Positions 1 to 8,300 of a stretch of 64,000 nt of DNA are shown piece by piece. Origin of the DNA: Enterococcus sp. RIT-PI-f (GTDB lineage Bacteria; Bacillota; Bacilli; Lactobacillales; Enterococcaceae); contig NZ_LHOX01000016.1 in NCBI RefSeq assembly GCF_001297065.1, forward strand, positions 1 to 64,000, written 5' to 3'. Numbering within the stretch: the first letter of the stretch is position 1; each line of letters starts with the position of its first letter. A program made the position numbers and the translations under genes. The notes beneath the pieces were generated by a model. It was not told where the DNA came from, did not search any database, and saw only the letters and a program-made list of their open reading frames with translations.

Positions 1-59
1 TGAATGATTATTTGTATCTAATTCCATGTTATATCAGCTCATTTCTTATATAGACTGAT

Positions 60-190
60 TATAACATAAGAAAAAAATAAAAGGCAATATGCCCTAATTG
101 TCGGTTTTCGAGCTACCAACGGTAACCATCATACCGAACGGCATTCATCACCCACCTATAGAGGATGGGCGACTTCTGCCTGTGTTGAGT
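60..190 (-). ncRNA. Candidate structured RNA, possibly an orphan TnpB omega-RNA-like scaffold
   Basis: This 130-base stretch upstream of allC has no credible reading frame but is rich in inverted repeats when read on the minus strand. CCCATCC pairs with GGTGGG around 152-170, CGGT pairs with ACCG around 119-138, and GGCA pairs with TGCC at 83-94, followed by a T-rich run. The block GAAGTCGCCCA...GGTGGGTGATGAATG resembles, from memory only, the RNA-like 3' ends of IS200/IS605 tnpB genes in lactic acid bacteria. No tnpB lies to the right, so it would be a solo remnant or an exapted guide RNA. A plain structured intergenic region is equally possible. Confidence 0.25.
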
Positions 191-252
191 TAAATATCAA
201 AGTGAACAAAAAAGACAATACTTTTATCACTATTGAACAATGATACGTTTTG

Positions 253-266
253 TTTGAGCGCTTACA
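253..266 (+). promoter_or_regulatory. cre-like site upstream of allC
   Basis: TTTGAGCGCTTACA matches the symmetric cre form TGTAAGCGCTTACA at 12 of 14 positions, although it departs from the degenerate consensus at three conserved places. It lies 32 bases before the allC start and overlaps a possible -10 (TACAAT, 263-268). It would allow CcpA repression of the ureide operon when sugar is present. The decamer TATTGAACAA at 231-240 also occurs beside pucR (9953-9962). Confidence 0.35.
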
Positions 267-297
267 ATAGGCGTATCAATCAAAGGAGGGACATATA

Positions 298-1527
298 ATG
301 AATCTGAAAAGAGAAACAGCAGCACTCATCGATGACCTATCAAACATAGGGGCTGATCCCACAGGCGGGATGACACGCTTACTTTATACCGATTCATGGA
401 AAGAGGCACAGTTATTCGTAGAGAAACAATTAAAAGACAACGGGTTAGACACGCGATTTGATGCAGTCGGCAATTTATTTGGGCGCTTGATTGGCAGCAA
501 GTATCCAGAGGAAACGATTTTATCAGGATCGCATATTGATACCGTAGTCAATGGAGGTACATTAGACGGTCAGTACGGTGTAGCTGCTGCGGTATTGGCT
601 ATCAAATATCTGAAAGAAACATATGGACAACCATTGCGTACAATTGAAGTGATTTCTATGGCTGAAGAAGAAGGCAGTCGCTTTCCTACAGTGTTTTGGG
701 GGAGCAAGAACTTAGTCGGTGAAGCCAAAGTAGAAGATGTTCAAGATATTACTGACTTTGAAGGTCGATCATTTGTAGCAGAAATGCAACGGCAAGGATT
801 CGATTTTAAGGCACCTGCGGAAGCCGTACGTCAGGATATCAAAGCATTTGTTGAAATCCATATTGAGCAAGGCAGTGTCTTAGAAAAAGAGCAATTACAA
901 ATAGGCGTTGTCAATAATATTGCCGGGCAAAAGCGCTATACCTTTGTCTTGAAAGGTCAGGCCAACCATGCGGGAACGACACCAATGGGGTATCGGCATG
1001 ATGCGGTCTATGGTTTTGCCGATATCTGCAAAACAGTCATTGAACGTGGTTTGGCTTTGGGTGATCCTTTGGTCGTGACCTTTGGAAAAGTTGAACCCAA
1101 ACCTAATACAGTAAATGTCGTACCAGGGGAAGTGCTGTTCACGATGGATTGCCGTCATACCGATGGTGAGGTATTGGATGCTTTCACTGCAGATGCTGAA
1201 GCTTGGATCAAGGAAATTGCGGCTGACCACGGGCTAACTGTAGAAATGGATCTGTGGATGGATGAACGACCAGTACCAATGAACGAAGAGATCGTTGGTA
1301 CACTGGAAAGAGCCGTGAAAGCATCAGGAAAGAGATACAAGGTTATGCATAGTGGTGCCGGACATGATTCGCAAATCATCGCACCACATTTTCCAACTGC
1401 TATGTTATTTGTACCTAGTATTGAAGGTATCAGTCATAATCCAGCAGAATCCACAGACCTTGCTGATTTGACTGCTGGTGTAGAAGTATTGGCAGACGCT
1501 TTATATGCGCTCGCTTATAAAGAATAA
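298..1527 (+). CDS. allC: Allantoate amidohydrolase
   Basis: This 409-residue M20-type metallohydrolase converts allantoate to (S)-ureidoglycine, CO2 and ammonia in the cytoplasm. Visible metal-site motifs are GSHIDTV (about residues 79-85), DGQYG (89-93), EEEGSR (about 122-127), an H-x-EQG segment (IEIHIEQG type, about 188-197) and a C-terminal SGAGHD (about 353-358). The dimerisation lid lies in the middle (roughly 210-330). The family also includes N-carbamoyl-L-amino acid hydrolases, but the adjoining allE and allD settle the substrate. The ATG follows AAAGGAGGG with ideal spacing. It is the first gene of a tight operon running to the carbamate kinase, with 23 bp to allE. Allantoinase is not in this window. 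Confidence 0.9.
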   Translation: MNLKRETAALIDDLSNIGADPTGGMTRLLYTDSWKEAQLFVEKQLKDNGLDTRFDAVGNLFGRLIGSKYPEETILSGSHIDTVVNGGTLDGQYGVAAAVLAIKYLKETYGQPLRTIEVISMAEEEGSRFPTVFWGSKNLVGEAKVEDVQDITDFEGRSFVAEMQRQGFDFKAPAEAVRQDIKAFVEIHIEQGSVLEKEQLQIGVVNNIAGQKRYTFVLKGQANHAGTTPMGYRHDAVYGFADICKTVIERGLALGDPLVVTFGKVEPKPNTVNVVPGEVLFTMDCRHTDGEVLDAFTADAEAWIKEIAADHGLTVEMDLWMDERPVPMNEEIVGTLERAVKASGKRYKVMHSGAGHDSQIIAPHFPTAMLFVPSIEGISHNPAESTDLADLTAGVEVLADALYALAYKE

Positions 1528-1550
1528 AATGTTAGAAAGCAGGAGATTTA

Positions 1551-2336
1551 ATGGGATACAAAAACAATCATACTGGCTACTTAGAAGGACTTCTTCAATC
1601 AAGAGCCATAATTAAGAAAAATAACTATGCGATTTTACCTCATGATGGATTAGTGAACAATGTGATTCCTGGTTTCGAAGAATGTGAATGCTCTATTTTA
1701 GGCTCGCAGAAACTAGGGGCTAATTTTGTCGACTATTTGATTTCCTTTAAAAAAGAGGGGAAGAATACATTGGGTTTTGGCGGCCCTGGCGTAGAAACAT
1801 TTTTATATGTGATCGATGGCCATTTATCGGTAAGCGATGGCAAAGAAAGTCATCATTTGCGAACCGGTGGCTATATCTATTTACCAGCTGGCGAGAAGAT
1901 GTATATGGAAAATTTGCAAGATGATGCGACCGAGATTTTTCTATACAAGAAACGCTATCAACCAATTCTTGGACATGAAGCATATAAAGTTACTGGCCAT
2001 GTCTCTGAATTAACACCCATCCATTACGAAGATATGGAAGATGTCTTGTTATGGGATTTTCTACCCAAAGACCTTGGCTTTGATATGAATATGCATATTT
2101 TATCTTTTGAACCAGGAGCCAGTCATGGGTATATCGAGACGCATTATCAAGAACATGGTGCTTACCTGCTTTCTGGTAAAGGGATGTATAACTTGGACAA
2201 TCAATGGTTCCCAGTTGAAAAAGGGGACTATATTTTTATGAGTGCCTATGTCCAACAAGCAGCTTATGGTGTGGGGCGAGATGAACCTTTAGCATATATT
2301 TATTCGAAAGATTGCAATCGCGATCCGGAAATTTAA
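1551..2336 (+). CDS. allE: (S)-ureidoglycine aminohydrolase
   Basis: This 261-residue bicupin protein of the AllE/YlbA family deaminates (S)-ureidoglycine to (S)-ureidoglycolate using Mn2+. The N-terminal cupin covers about residues 60-130 and the C-terminal cupin about 165-245. The second cupin carries the [19 protein letters not shown] segment, whose His and Glu residues match the family's metal site. The length is typical. AGGAG precedes the ATG by seven bases. The gene lies 23 bp after allC and 16 bp before allD, so it is co-transcribed. Its substrate is also consumed by PucG at 10067-11281, so the two enzymes compete at this branch point. Confidence 0.9.
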   Translation: MGYKNNHTGYLEGLLQSRAIIKKNNYAILPHDGLVNNVIPGFEECECSILGSQKLGANFVDYLISFKKEGKNTLGFGGPGVETFLYVIDGHLSVSDGKESHHLRTGGYIYLPAGEKMYMENLQDDATEIFLYKKRYQPILGHEAYKVTGHVSELTPIHYEDMEDVLLWDFLPKDLGFDMNMHILSFEPGASHGYIETHYQEHGAYLLSGKGMYNLDNQWFPVEKGDYIFMSAYVQQAAYGVGRDEPLAYIYSKDCNRDPEI

Positions 2337-2352
2337 GAAGGAGTAGAACAGT

Positions 2353-3429
2353 ATGGCAGAAACGGTTATCGTTCAGTCTCAAGAGCTTGAACAATTGATT
2401 CAAAAAAAACTATCAGCCGCCGGGCTCACAGCTGCTCAAGCACAAATCGTTGCAGAACATTTGGTCTTCGCTGATGCCAGCGGCATTCACTCCCATGGTG
2501 CAGTTCGGGTTGATTATTATGCGGAACGAATCGCTAAAGGCGGCATGAATACAGATTCGGACATCACATTTGAGGAAACCGGCCCAAGCAGCGGGATCGT
2601 CCACGGACAAAACGGCCCTGGGCAAGTAGTTGTATTAGAAGCTACGAATTATGCGATCAAACTGGCAAAGAAATCAGGAATCGCTGCCGTGGGTGTACGA
2701 CAAACTAGTCATAGTGGAGCCTTGTCTTACTACGTGAAGAAAGCTGCCCAAGCAGATTTGATTGCTTTATCCATGTGTCAATCAGATCCGATGGTTGTAC
2801 CATTTGGCGGTAAAGAAAATTACTTTGGCACCAATCCGATTGCCTTTGCTGCACCACGGAAAAATGGCGAACCCGTGGTATTTGATATGGCAACTACGGT
2901 CCAAGCATGGGGGAAAGTACTGGATGCCCGTTCCAAAAATCAGGAAATTCCGAATACATGGGCAGTCGATGCGGATGGGCAGCCAACGACAAATCCTCAT
3001 CATGTGCATGGCTTGCTGCCAATCTCAGGGCCTAAAGGGTTTGGTTTGATGATGATGGTGGATATTTTGTCGGGCATGCTGTTGGGCCTTCCTTTCGGCA
3101 AACATGTATCGTCTATGTATCATGACTTGACGAAAGGCCGTGATTTAGGTCAATTTATTTTGTTGATTGATCCACAACGATTTACAGATATCGATGGGTT
3201 TAAAGCGTCGGTCGAAACAATGGTTGAAGAGTTGCATGCAACACCGCCAGCGGATGGCTTTCAGAAAGTCTATTATCCTGGAGAAATCAATCAATTACAT
3301 TATGACAAGTATATGGCGGAAGGTATTCCTATCGAAAAAAATATCTATGCCTATCTGCAAAGCGATACGATTCATTTCAATCAATATTCTGGCGCAGATG
3401 CTTTCGCCCAATCAGGATCAGGAAAGTGA
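2353..3429 (+). CDS. allD: Ureidoglycolate dehydrogenase (NAD+)
   Basis: This 358-residue member of the malate/L-lactate (Ldh2) dehydrogenase family oxidises (S)-ureidoglycolate to oxalurate. The family-defining SHG (in GIHSHGAVRV, about residues 44-53) carries the catalytic histidine, and GTNPIAFAAP (about 159-168) belongs to the NAD-binding part. The length fits AllD. The family also includes malate, lactate and 2,3-diketogulonate dehydrogenases, and the operon context favours ureidoglycolate. GAAGGAG precedes the ATG. Its TGA overlaps a GTG of the next frame, but the better fdrA start lies 9 bases further on. Confidence 0.9.
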   Translation: MAETVIVQSQELEQLIQKKLSAAGLTAAQAQIVAEHLVFADASGIHSHGAVRVDYYAERIAKGGMNTDSDITFEETGPSSGIVHGQNGPGQVVVLEATNYAIKLAKKSGIAAVGVRQTSHSGALSYYVKKAAQADLIALSMCQSDPMVVPFGGKENYFGTNPIAFAAPRKNGEPVVFDMATTVQAWGKVLDARSKNQEIPNTWAVDADGQPTTNPHHVHGLLPISGPKGFGLMMMVDILSGMLLGLPFGKHVSSMYHDLTKGRDLGQFILLIDPQRFTDIDGFKASVETMVEELHATPPADGFQKVYYPGEINQLHYDKYMAEGIPIEKNIYAYLQSDTIHFNQYSGADAFAQSGSGK

Positions 3430-3437
3430 GGAACCCC

Positions 3438-5195
3438 ATGCTACACACAGTGATTCAAAAAAACAATTATCAAGATTCAATCGTTCTGATGCTGTTGACC
3501 AATCAATTGTTAACACTTCAAGGGATCAAGAACGCATCAGTGATGATGGGTACACCTGCAAATAAAGATATTTTTAAAACGAGTGGATTGTGTACAGATG
3601 ATATGGCAGCCGCCACTTCAAATGATATGGTGCTGGTTTTAGACATGCAAGATCAATCCGTCATTGAGACTGTTATGGTCGAAATCGAGCGTTTTTTAAA
3701 TGATCAAAGCAAAACGGATGCAGACGAAGGACCGGAAAGTGTCAAAACCTGGGATAAAGCGTTGTCTATGGGGGCTGATGCCGATGTCGTTGTGCTCTCT
3801 GTCCCTGGAACGATGGCAGCCAATGAAATTGAAACCGCGCTTGCTGCGGACAAACATGTTTTTTGTTTTAGCGACAATGTATCGTTGGCAGATGAAGCAA
3901 GGTTAAAAAAAATGGCACATAAAAAAGGATTGCTTTTGATGGGGCCAGACTGTGGTACAGGGATTATAAATGGTATTCCTGTTGCCTTTACCAATGCGAT
4001 CCGCAAAGGGAAAATCGGTGTTGTAGGTGCTTCTGGGACAGGGATCCAAGAGGTGACTACTCTTATCCACAAATTTGGGGAAGGGGTCACACAAGCGATT
4101 GGTACTGGTGGTCGAGATTTGAATGAAGCTGTAGGCGGTATCACCATGCAAGATAGTATTCTGGCCTTAGAAAACGATCCGGATACAGAAGTAATCGTGG
4201 TGATTTCGAAGCCGCCTGCACCGGCTGTGCGAGATCAAGTCTTGCATTTGCTGCGGAACAGTAGGAAGCCCGCGGTCACGATTTTCTTAGGTGAAGCGCC
4301 TACCGACCATGAAGAAAACCTCTATCGCGCCTATACATTAGAAGAAGCAGCACAAATAGCGGTTCAATTACTACGGCATGAAAATATTCAGTTGGCACAG
4401 TCAGATGAGCCTGAGTCAACCATCACTTTTTCAACGGAACAACAGCAGATCAAAGGCTTTTATTCTGGTGGGACATTGGCATATGAAGCAGCGATGTTGA
4501 TTGAAGCTGGATTAAACCTTTCAGTACCAAATGATCACGAAGATGGCTTTATTTTAAATGCGGGTGGACATCAAATTATTGATTTAGGGGATGACATGTA
4601 TACACAAGGAAAACCCCATCCAATGATTGATCCAACCAAGCGCAAAGAGTTATTGCGCAAAGCAGGATCAGATCCACAAACAGCAATCATCTTATTAGAT
4701 ATTGTTCTTGGCTATGGTTCTCATAAAGATATGGCTAGTGAATTGGCGCCAACGATCAAAGAGTTGAAAGCACAAGCAATGGATTCAAATCGTGCGTTGG
4801 TAGTCATTGCAACGATCGTAGGGACAGAACTAGACCCGCAAGATGCGTCTGCTCAGGCAGCGATTTTAGAAGAAGCAGGGGTGGTTTTATGTCAAAGCAA
4901 TGCGCAAGCAGTCAAAAAAGCGTTGCAATTATTAGGTTATCCTTTGCCGCCAATCACTAGAAAAATAGTAACAAAACAGACTGACCACAAGACAGATCTG
5001 CCACAACCTTCAGCAAAAACGTTGGCATTATTGGCGAATGATGTCTTTATCAATGTTGGCCTACGTAGTTTTGGTGAAGCCATTCGCGCCCACAAAGGAC
5101 ACGTGATCCAATATGATTGGCAACCGATTGCTGGTGGAAATATCACATTGCAAAAAGCGTTGCGTTTTTTAAACCAAGTGTCATTAAAAGAGTAG
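3438..5195 (+). CDS. fdrA: Oxamate carbamoyltransferase subunit FdrA/AllF
   Basis: This 585-residue protein resembles the succinyl-CoA synthetase alpha family and matches E. coli FdrA. N-terminal landmarks include VMMGTPANK, GPDCGTG, GASGTGIQE and GTGGRDL. With the next two genes it is thought to form the AllFGH enzyme, which cleaves oxalurate with phosphate to oxamate and carbamoyl phosphate. I chose the ATG at 3438 because GAGGA sits just before it and the start MLHTVIQK aligns with E. coli FdrA. A GTG 12 bases upstream overlaps the allD stop and is less likely. No truncation is seen. The assignment rests on family and operon context. Confidence 0.85.
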   Translation: MLHTVIQKNNYQDSIVLMLLTNQLLTLQGIKNASVMMGTPANKDIFKTSGLCTDDMAAATSNDMVLVLDMQDQSVIETVMVEIERFLNDQSKTDADEGPESVKTWDKALSMGADADVVVLSVPGTMAANEIETALAADKHVFCFSDNVSLADEARLKKMAHKKGLLLMGPDCGTGIINGIPVAFTNAIRKGKIGVVGASGTGIQEVTTLIHKFGEGVTQAIGTGGRDLNEAVGGITMQDSILALENDPDTEVIVVISKPPAPAVRDQVLHLLRNSRKPAVTIFLGEAPTDHEENLYRAYTLEEAAQIAVQLLRHENIQLAQSDEPESTITFSTEQQQIKGFYSGGTLAYEAAMLIEAGLNLSVPNDHEDGFILNAGGHQIIDLGDDMYTQGKPHPMIDPTKRKELLRKAGSDPQTAIILLDIVLGYGSHKDMASELAPTIKELKAQAMDSNRALVVIATIVGTELDPQDASAQAAILEEAGVVLCQSNAQAVKKALQLLGYPLPPITRKIVTKQTDHKTDLPQPSAKTLALLANDVFINVGLRSFGEAIRAHKGHVIQYDWQPIAGGNITLQKALRFLNQVSLKE

Positions 5196-5206
5196 GAGGA
5201 AAACTT

Positions 5207-6472
5207 TTGTACCAGACAATTGAAGAAGCAAATCAAGCTGTTATCGCAAAAATCATCGCCGGCTCGCCTTTTTTGGTTGATGTCGTTCCAGCAAAAAGTG
5301 TCATTCCCGAATTAGTCGAAGGGAAGGTATTATTGCATGCAGGCCCCCCTATTCGTTATGACCAAATGATCGATCCAATCCAAGGCGCCTGTGTGGGGGC
5401 TGGTTTATTTGAAGGTTGGGGAGAGACAGAAGCAGAGGTACGGCGTTTACTTGAATCTGGTGAAGTGACGTTGCTTCCTTGTCATCATGTACAAGCAGTT
5501 GGCCCAATGGGCGGCATAACGTCTGCACATATGCCAGTATTAGTGGTTGAAAATACCACAGATGGCAATCGGGCCTACTGTACGATGAATGAAGGAATTG
5601 GCGCTGTATTACGCTTCGGTGCGTATTCACAGGAAGTCATCGATCGGCTGCACTGGATGAAAAATACCTTAGCTCCAGTTTTAAGTGCAGCTTTAAAAAC
5701 CAAAACAGACGGGATCAATGTCAATGTATTGGTGGCCAAGGCAATTGCCATGGGCGATGAATTCCATCAACGAAATATTGCCGCATCCTTGGCTTTTTTG
5801 AAAGAGCTTGCACCGACAATCGTATCGTTGAATGGTTTTGAAAGAGAAAAAGAAGAAGTCATCCAATTCCTTGCGGACACGGATCAGTTTTTCCTAAATA
5901 TCATGATGGCTTCTGCAAAAGCAGTGCTGGATGGTGCACGCAAAATCCAAGCGGGTACAGTAGTGACAGCGATGTGCCGCAATGGCCATGAATTTGGCAT
6001 TCGGATCGCTGGCATGGGCGATGAATGGTTTACTGGTCCAGTCAACACACCGAAAGGGCTCTATTTCTCCGGATTTAGTGAAGCAGATGCAGCGCCAGAT
6101 ATGGGAGATAGTGCGATTACCGAAACGTTTGGTGTTGGGGGAATGGCTATGATCGCGGCACCTGCAGTTACCCGTTTCGTTGGTTCAGGCGGCTTTCATG
6201 ATGCTTTGAAAACCAGCAATGAGATGCAAGAGATTTGCATCGATACGAATCCCAATTTTCCTGTCCCAACGTGGGATTTCCAAGGCATCTGTTTAGGGAT
6301 CGATGCGCGAAAAGTAGTTGAAACAGGGATCTTGCCAGTGATCAATACGGGAATTGCCAACAAGCAAGCAGGTCGTGGACAAATTGGTGCTGGAACAGTG
6401 ACACCGCCAATCGATTGTTTTGAAAAGGCGATTCTAGCTTATGCGCATAAATTAGGCTTTTCCGAGGAGTAG
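5207..6472 (+). CDS. ylbE: Oxamate carbamoyltransferase subunit YlbE/AllG (DUF1116)
   Basis: This 421-residue protein of the DUF1116 family is the second component of the oxalurate-cleaving carbamoyltransferase. Family features include GPMGGITSAHMP (about residues 100-111), CRNGHEFGIR (about 258-267) and the C-terminal GRGQIGAGTVTPP. I chose the TTG at 5207, giving the start MYQTIEEANQ. AGGAGG lies eight bases upstream and overlaps the fdrA stop codon, implying translational coupling. The frame stays open further upstream inside fdrA, but no ribosome site supports that. The function is inferred from E. coli AllG and the conserved fdrA-ylbE-ylbF order. Confidence 0.82.
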   Translation: MYQTIEEANQAVIAKIIAGSPFLVDVVPAKSVIPELVEGKVLLHAGPPIRYDQMIDPIQGACVGAGLFEGWGETEAEVRRLLESGEVTLLPCHHVQAVGPMGGITSAHMPVLVVENTTDGNRAYCTMNEGIGAVLRFGAYSQEVIDRLHWMKNTLAPVLSAALKTKTDGINVNVLVAKAIAMGDEFHQRNIAASLAFLKELAPTIVSLNGFEREKEEVIQFLADTDQFFLNIMMASAKAVLDGARKIQAGTVVTAMCRNGHEFGIRIAGMGDEWFTGPVNTPKGLYFSGFSEADAAPDMGDSAITETFGVGGMAMIAAPAVTRFVGSGGFHDALKTSNEMQEICIDTNPNFPVPTWDFQGICLGIDARKVVETGILPVINTGIANKQAGRGQIGAGTVTPPIDCFEKAILAYAHKLGFSEE

Positions 6473-6515
6473 CCAACGGAGTAGATAACAAAAGAAATAT
6501 AGGGAGGCAAAATCG

Positions 6516-7334
6516 ATGTTGCATGTGGAAAGGGCAGATGCGCAATTATTTACACAAACCTTTGTGAATGGCTTGCTTCATGTGCATAGTGTCTTCAAAA
6601 GAAGTATCAATTTGCAAGATTTTCGCAGCAAACAATTGATGATGCTGACCTTTCAACCAGCAGAAGTGCCTCATGGCATAGTAGTTTCCTACGAGGATTT
6701 CGTATCCCTCAAAAGCGAATTAAAGGTAGGGACCCAGATTATTTTGCAGCAGCGGATACTGTATTTTCCAAAAACGGCACTGTCCTTTCAACATGCCAAC
6801 GCATTTGTGACGTCTTTGGCGGTCCCTAAGCAGGTATTGAACCTGCAATGTCTTTCGTTCGTCATCCAACAGATAGAAAACGTAACAGGATTTCAGGAAC
6901 CATTGCACCAAGTCTTCACCAGTCGCAATCCTTTTTATCAAGCCGTTGATGATTTGCATAGCAGCTCTTTTTATCAGCAACGTCTAGCAATCGATTTTTT
7001 AATCGGCAGAGGGATAGGGTTGACACCAACGGGTGATGATATGCTGCTTGGCTATTTAGTGGCAAGCTGCTTGACCCAGCGTCAAAATTTGCGACTAGCG
7101 GCTTATTTGAAACGTAAACTGACCACCGTCAAGGATTTAACTACAGATGTGAGTCTGCATTATCTGTTGCAAGCAATCGATGGAAATTTTAGTCAAACGT
7201 ATGCACAAATTGGTCGCTGTCGGGATCAGCAGACCACTGAAATTGTCTTGAAATCAATACTTTTAACAGGCCACACTTCTGGCGCCGATTTTTTGGCAGG
7301 GGTTATGCGAAGCCTGTTTCCAATCAAACAATGA
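6516..7334 (+). CDS. ylbF: Oxamate carbamoyltransferase subunit YlbF/AllH (DUF2877)
   Basis: This 272-residue DUF2877 protein is the third component of the oxalurate-cleaving enzyme. The most recognisable part is FLIGRGIGLTPTGDDMLLGYL (about residues 160-180), typical of the family. The ATG follows GGGAGG. It lies 43 bp after ylbE and 16 bp before the carbamate kinase gene. Sequence divergence within this family is high, so the call leans on the TPTGDD motif and the neighbours. No catalytic mechanism can be read from the sequence alone. Confidence 0.78.
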   Translation: MLHVERADAQLFTQTFVNGLLHVHSVFKRSINLQDFRSKQLMMLTFQPAEVPHGIVVSYEDFVSLKSELKVGTQIILQQRILYFPKTALSFQHANAFVTSLAVPKQVLNLQCLSFVIQQIENVTGFQEPLHQVFTSRNPFYQAVDDLHSSSFYQQRLAIDFLIGRGIGLTPTGDDMLLGYLVASCLTQRQNLRLAAYLKRKLTTVKDLTTDVSLHYLLQAIDGNFSQTYAQIGRCRDQQTTEIVLKSILLTGHTSGADFLAGVMRSLFPIKQ

Positions 7335-7350
7335 AATGTGAGGGATAAAA

Positions 7351-8286
7351 ATGGCAAAACGTGTAGTGATCGCCTTAGGGGGCAATGCAATCTTAAAACC
7401 AAATCAAGAGGCAACGGTAGAGACACAATTGGCAAACATTCAGTTAAGTGCGGAACAAATTGCCAAAATTGAACAATTGGATCATCAAATCGTGGTGACC
7501 CATGGAAATGGTCCGCAAGTAGGCAATATTTTGCGACAAAATGAGGAAGCCAAAGCGATCGTACCACCGTTTCCTTTAGATGTCTGCAATGCGGAGACCC
7601 AAGGGTTTATCGGGTATTTAATGGAGCAAAGTATCAAAAATAAAATTGAGCAACAGGCGTTGACCAGTAACGTCGTCACATTATTGACTCAAGTTGAAGT
7701 AAATCAAGAAGATCCGGCTTTTCAACAACCAACAAAGCCGATTGGTCTTTTTTATACCAAGGAAGAAGCAGATCAAATCGCCGAAGAAAAAGCCTGGGTC
7801 ATGGTCGAAGATGCTGGACGGGGTTATCGTCGGGTCGTTCCATCTCCCCAACCACTGGCTATTCATGGTGTAGAAGCAATGGTTCATTTATTGAATCAAA
7901 ATACCATTGTAATTGCTGGTGGCGGTGGCGGTATCCCTGTTGTGAAACAAGGAGAAGGGTTACGCGGAATCGAAGCCGTTATCGACAAAGACCGAACAGG
8001 GAAGAAGTTGGCAGAACAAGTGGACGCGGATGTCTTTATGATGCTGACAGATGTCAGCAATGTGTATATTCATTATGGCACGCCGCAACAGCAAAAATTG
8101 ACTGGGCTTTCTGTGGAAGAAGCCCAATCGTATTTTGATGCAGGCCACTTTGCCGAAGGCAGTATGGGGCCAAAAATGGAAGCTGCGATTGCATTTGCTG
8201 AACAAGGGAAAACAGCAATCATTTGCTCCTTGGAAGAGGCAGACCAAGCATTGCTAGGCAAGGCAGGCACACGAATTTCCGGCTAA
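7351..8286 (+). CDS. Catabolic carbamate kinase
   Basis: This 311-residue amino-acid-kinase-fold enzyme converts carbamoyl phosphate and ADP to carbamate and ATP, the energy-yielding last step of ureide fermentation. Diagnostic motifs are ALGGNAIL near the N-terminus, HGNGPQVGN (about residues 51-59), GGGGIPV (about 190-196), DKDRTGKKLA and GSMGPKMEAA near the C-terminus. The length is standard. It equals arcC by family and ybcF/allK by context. Its position directly after ylbF supports the ureide role rather than arginine deiminase. It ends the operon 14 bp from the convergent pucR stop, and no separate terminator is visible there. Confidence 0.9.
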   Translation: MAKRVVIALGGNAILKPNQEATVETQLANIQLSAEQIAKIEQLDHQIVVTHGNGPQVGNILRQNEEAKAIVPPFPLDVCNAETQGFIGYLMEQSIKNKIEQQALTSNVVTLLTQVEVNQEDPAFQQPTKPIGLFYTKEEADQIAEEKAWVMVEDAGRGYRRVVPSPQPLAIHGVEAMVHLLNQNTIVIAGGGGGIPVVKQGEGLRGIEAVIDKDRTGKKLAEQVDADVFMMLTDVSNVYIHYGTPQQQKLTGLSVEEAQSYFDAGHFAEGSMGPKMEAAIAFAEQGKTAIICSLEEADQALLGKAGTRISG

Positions 8287-8300
8287 TGTGTCAAATCAGA

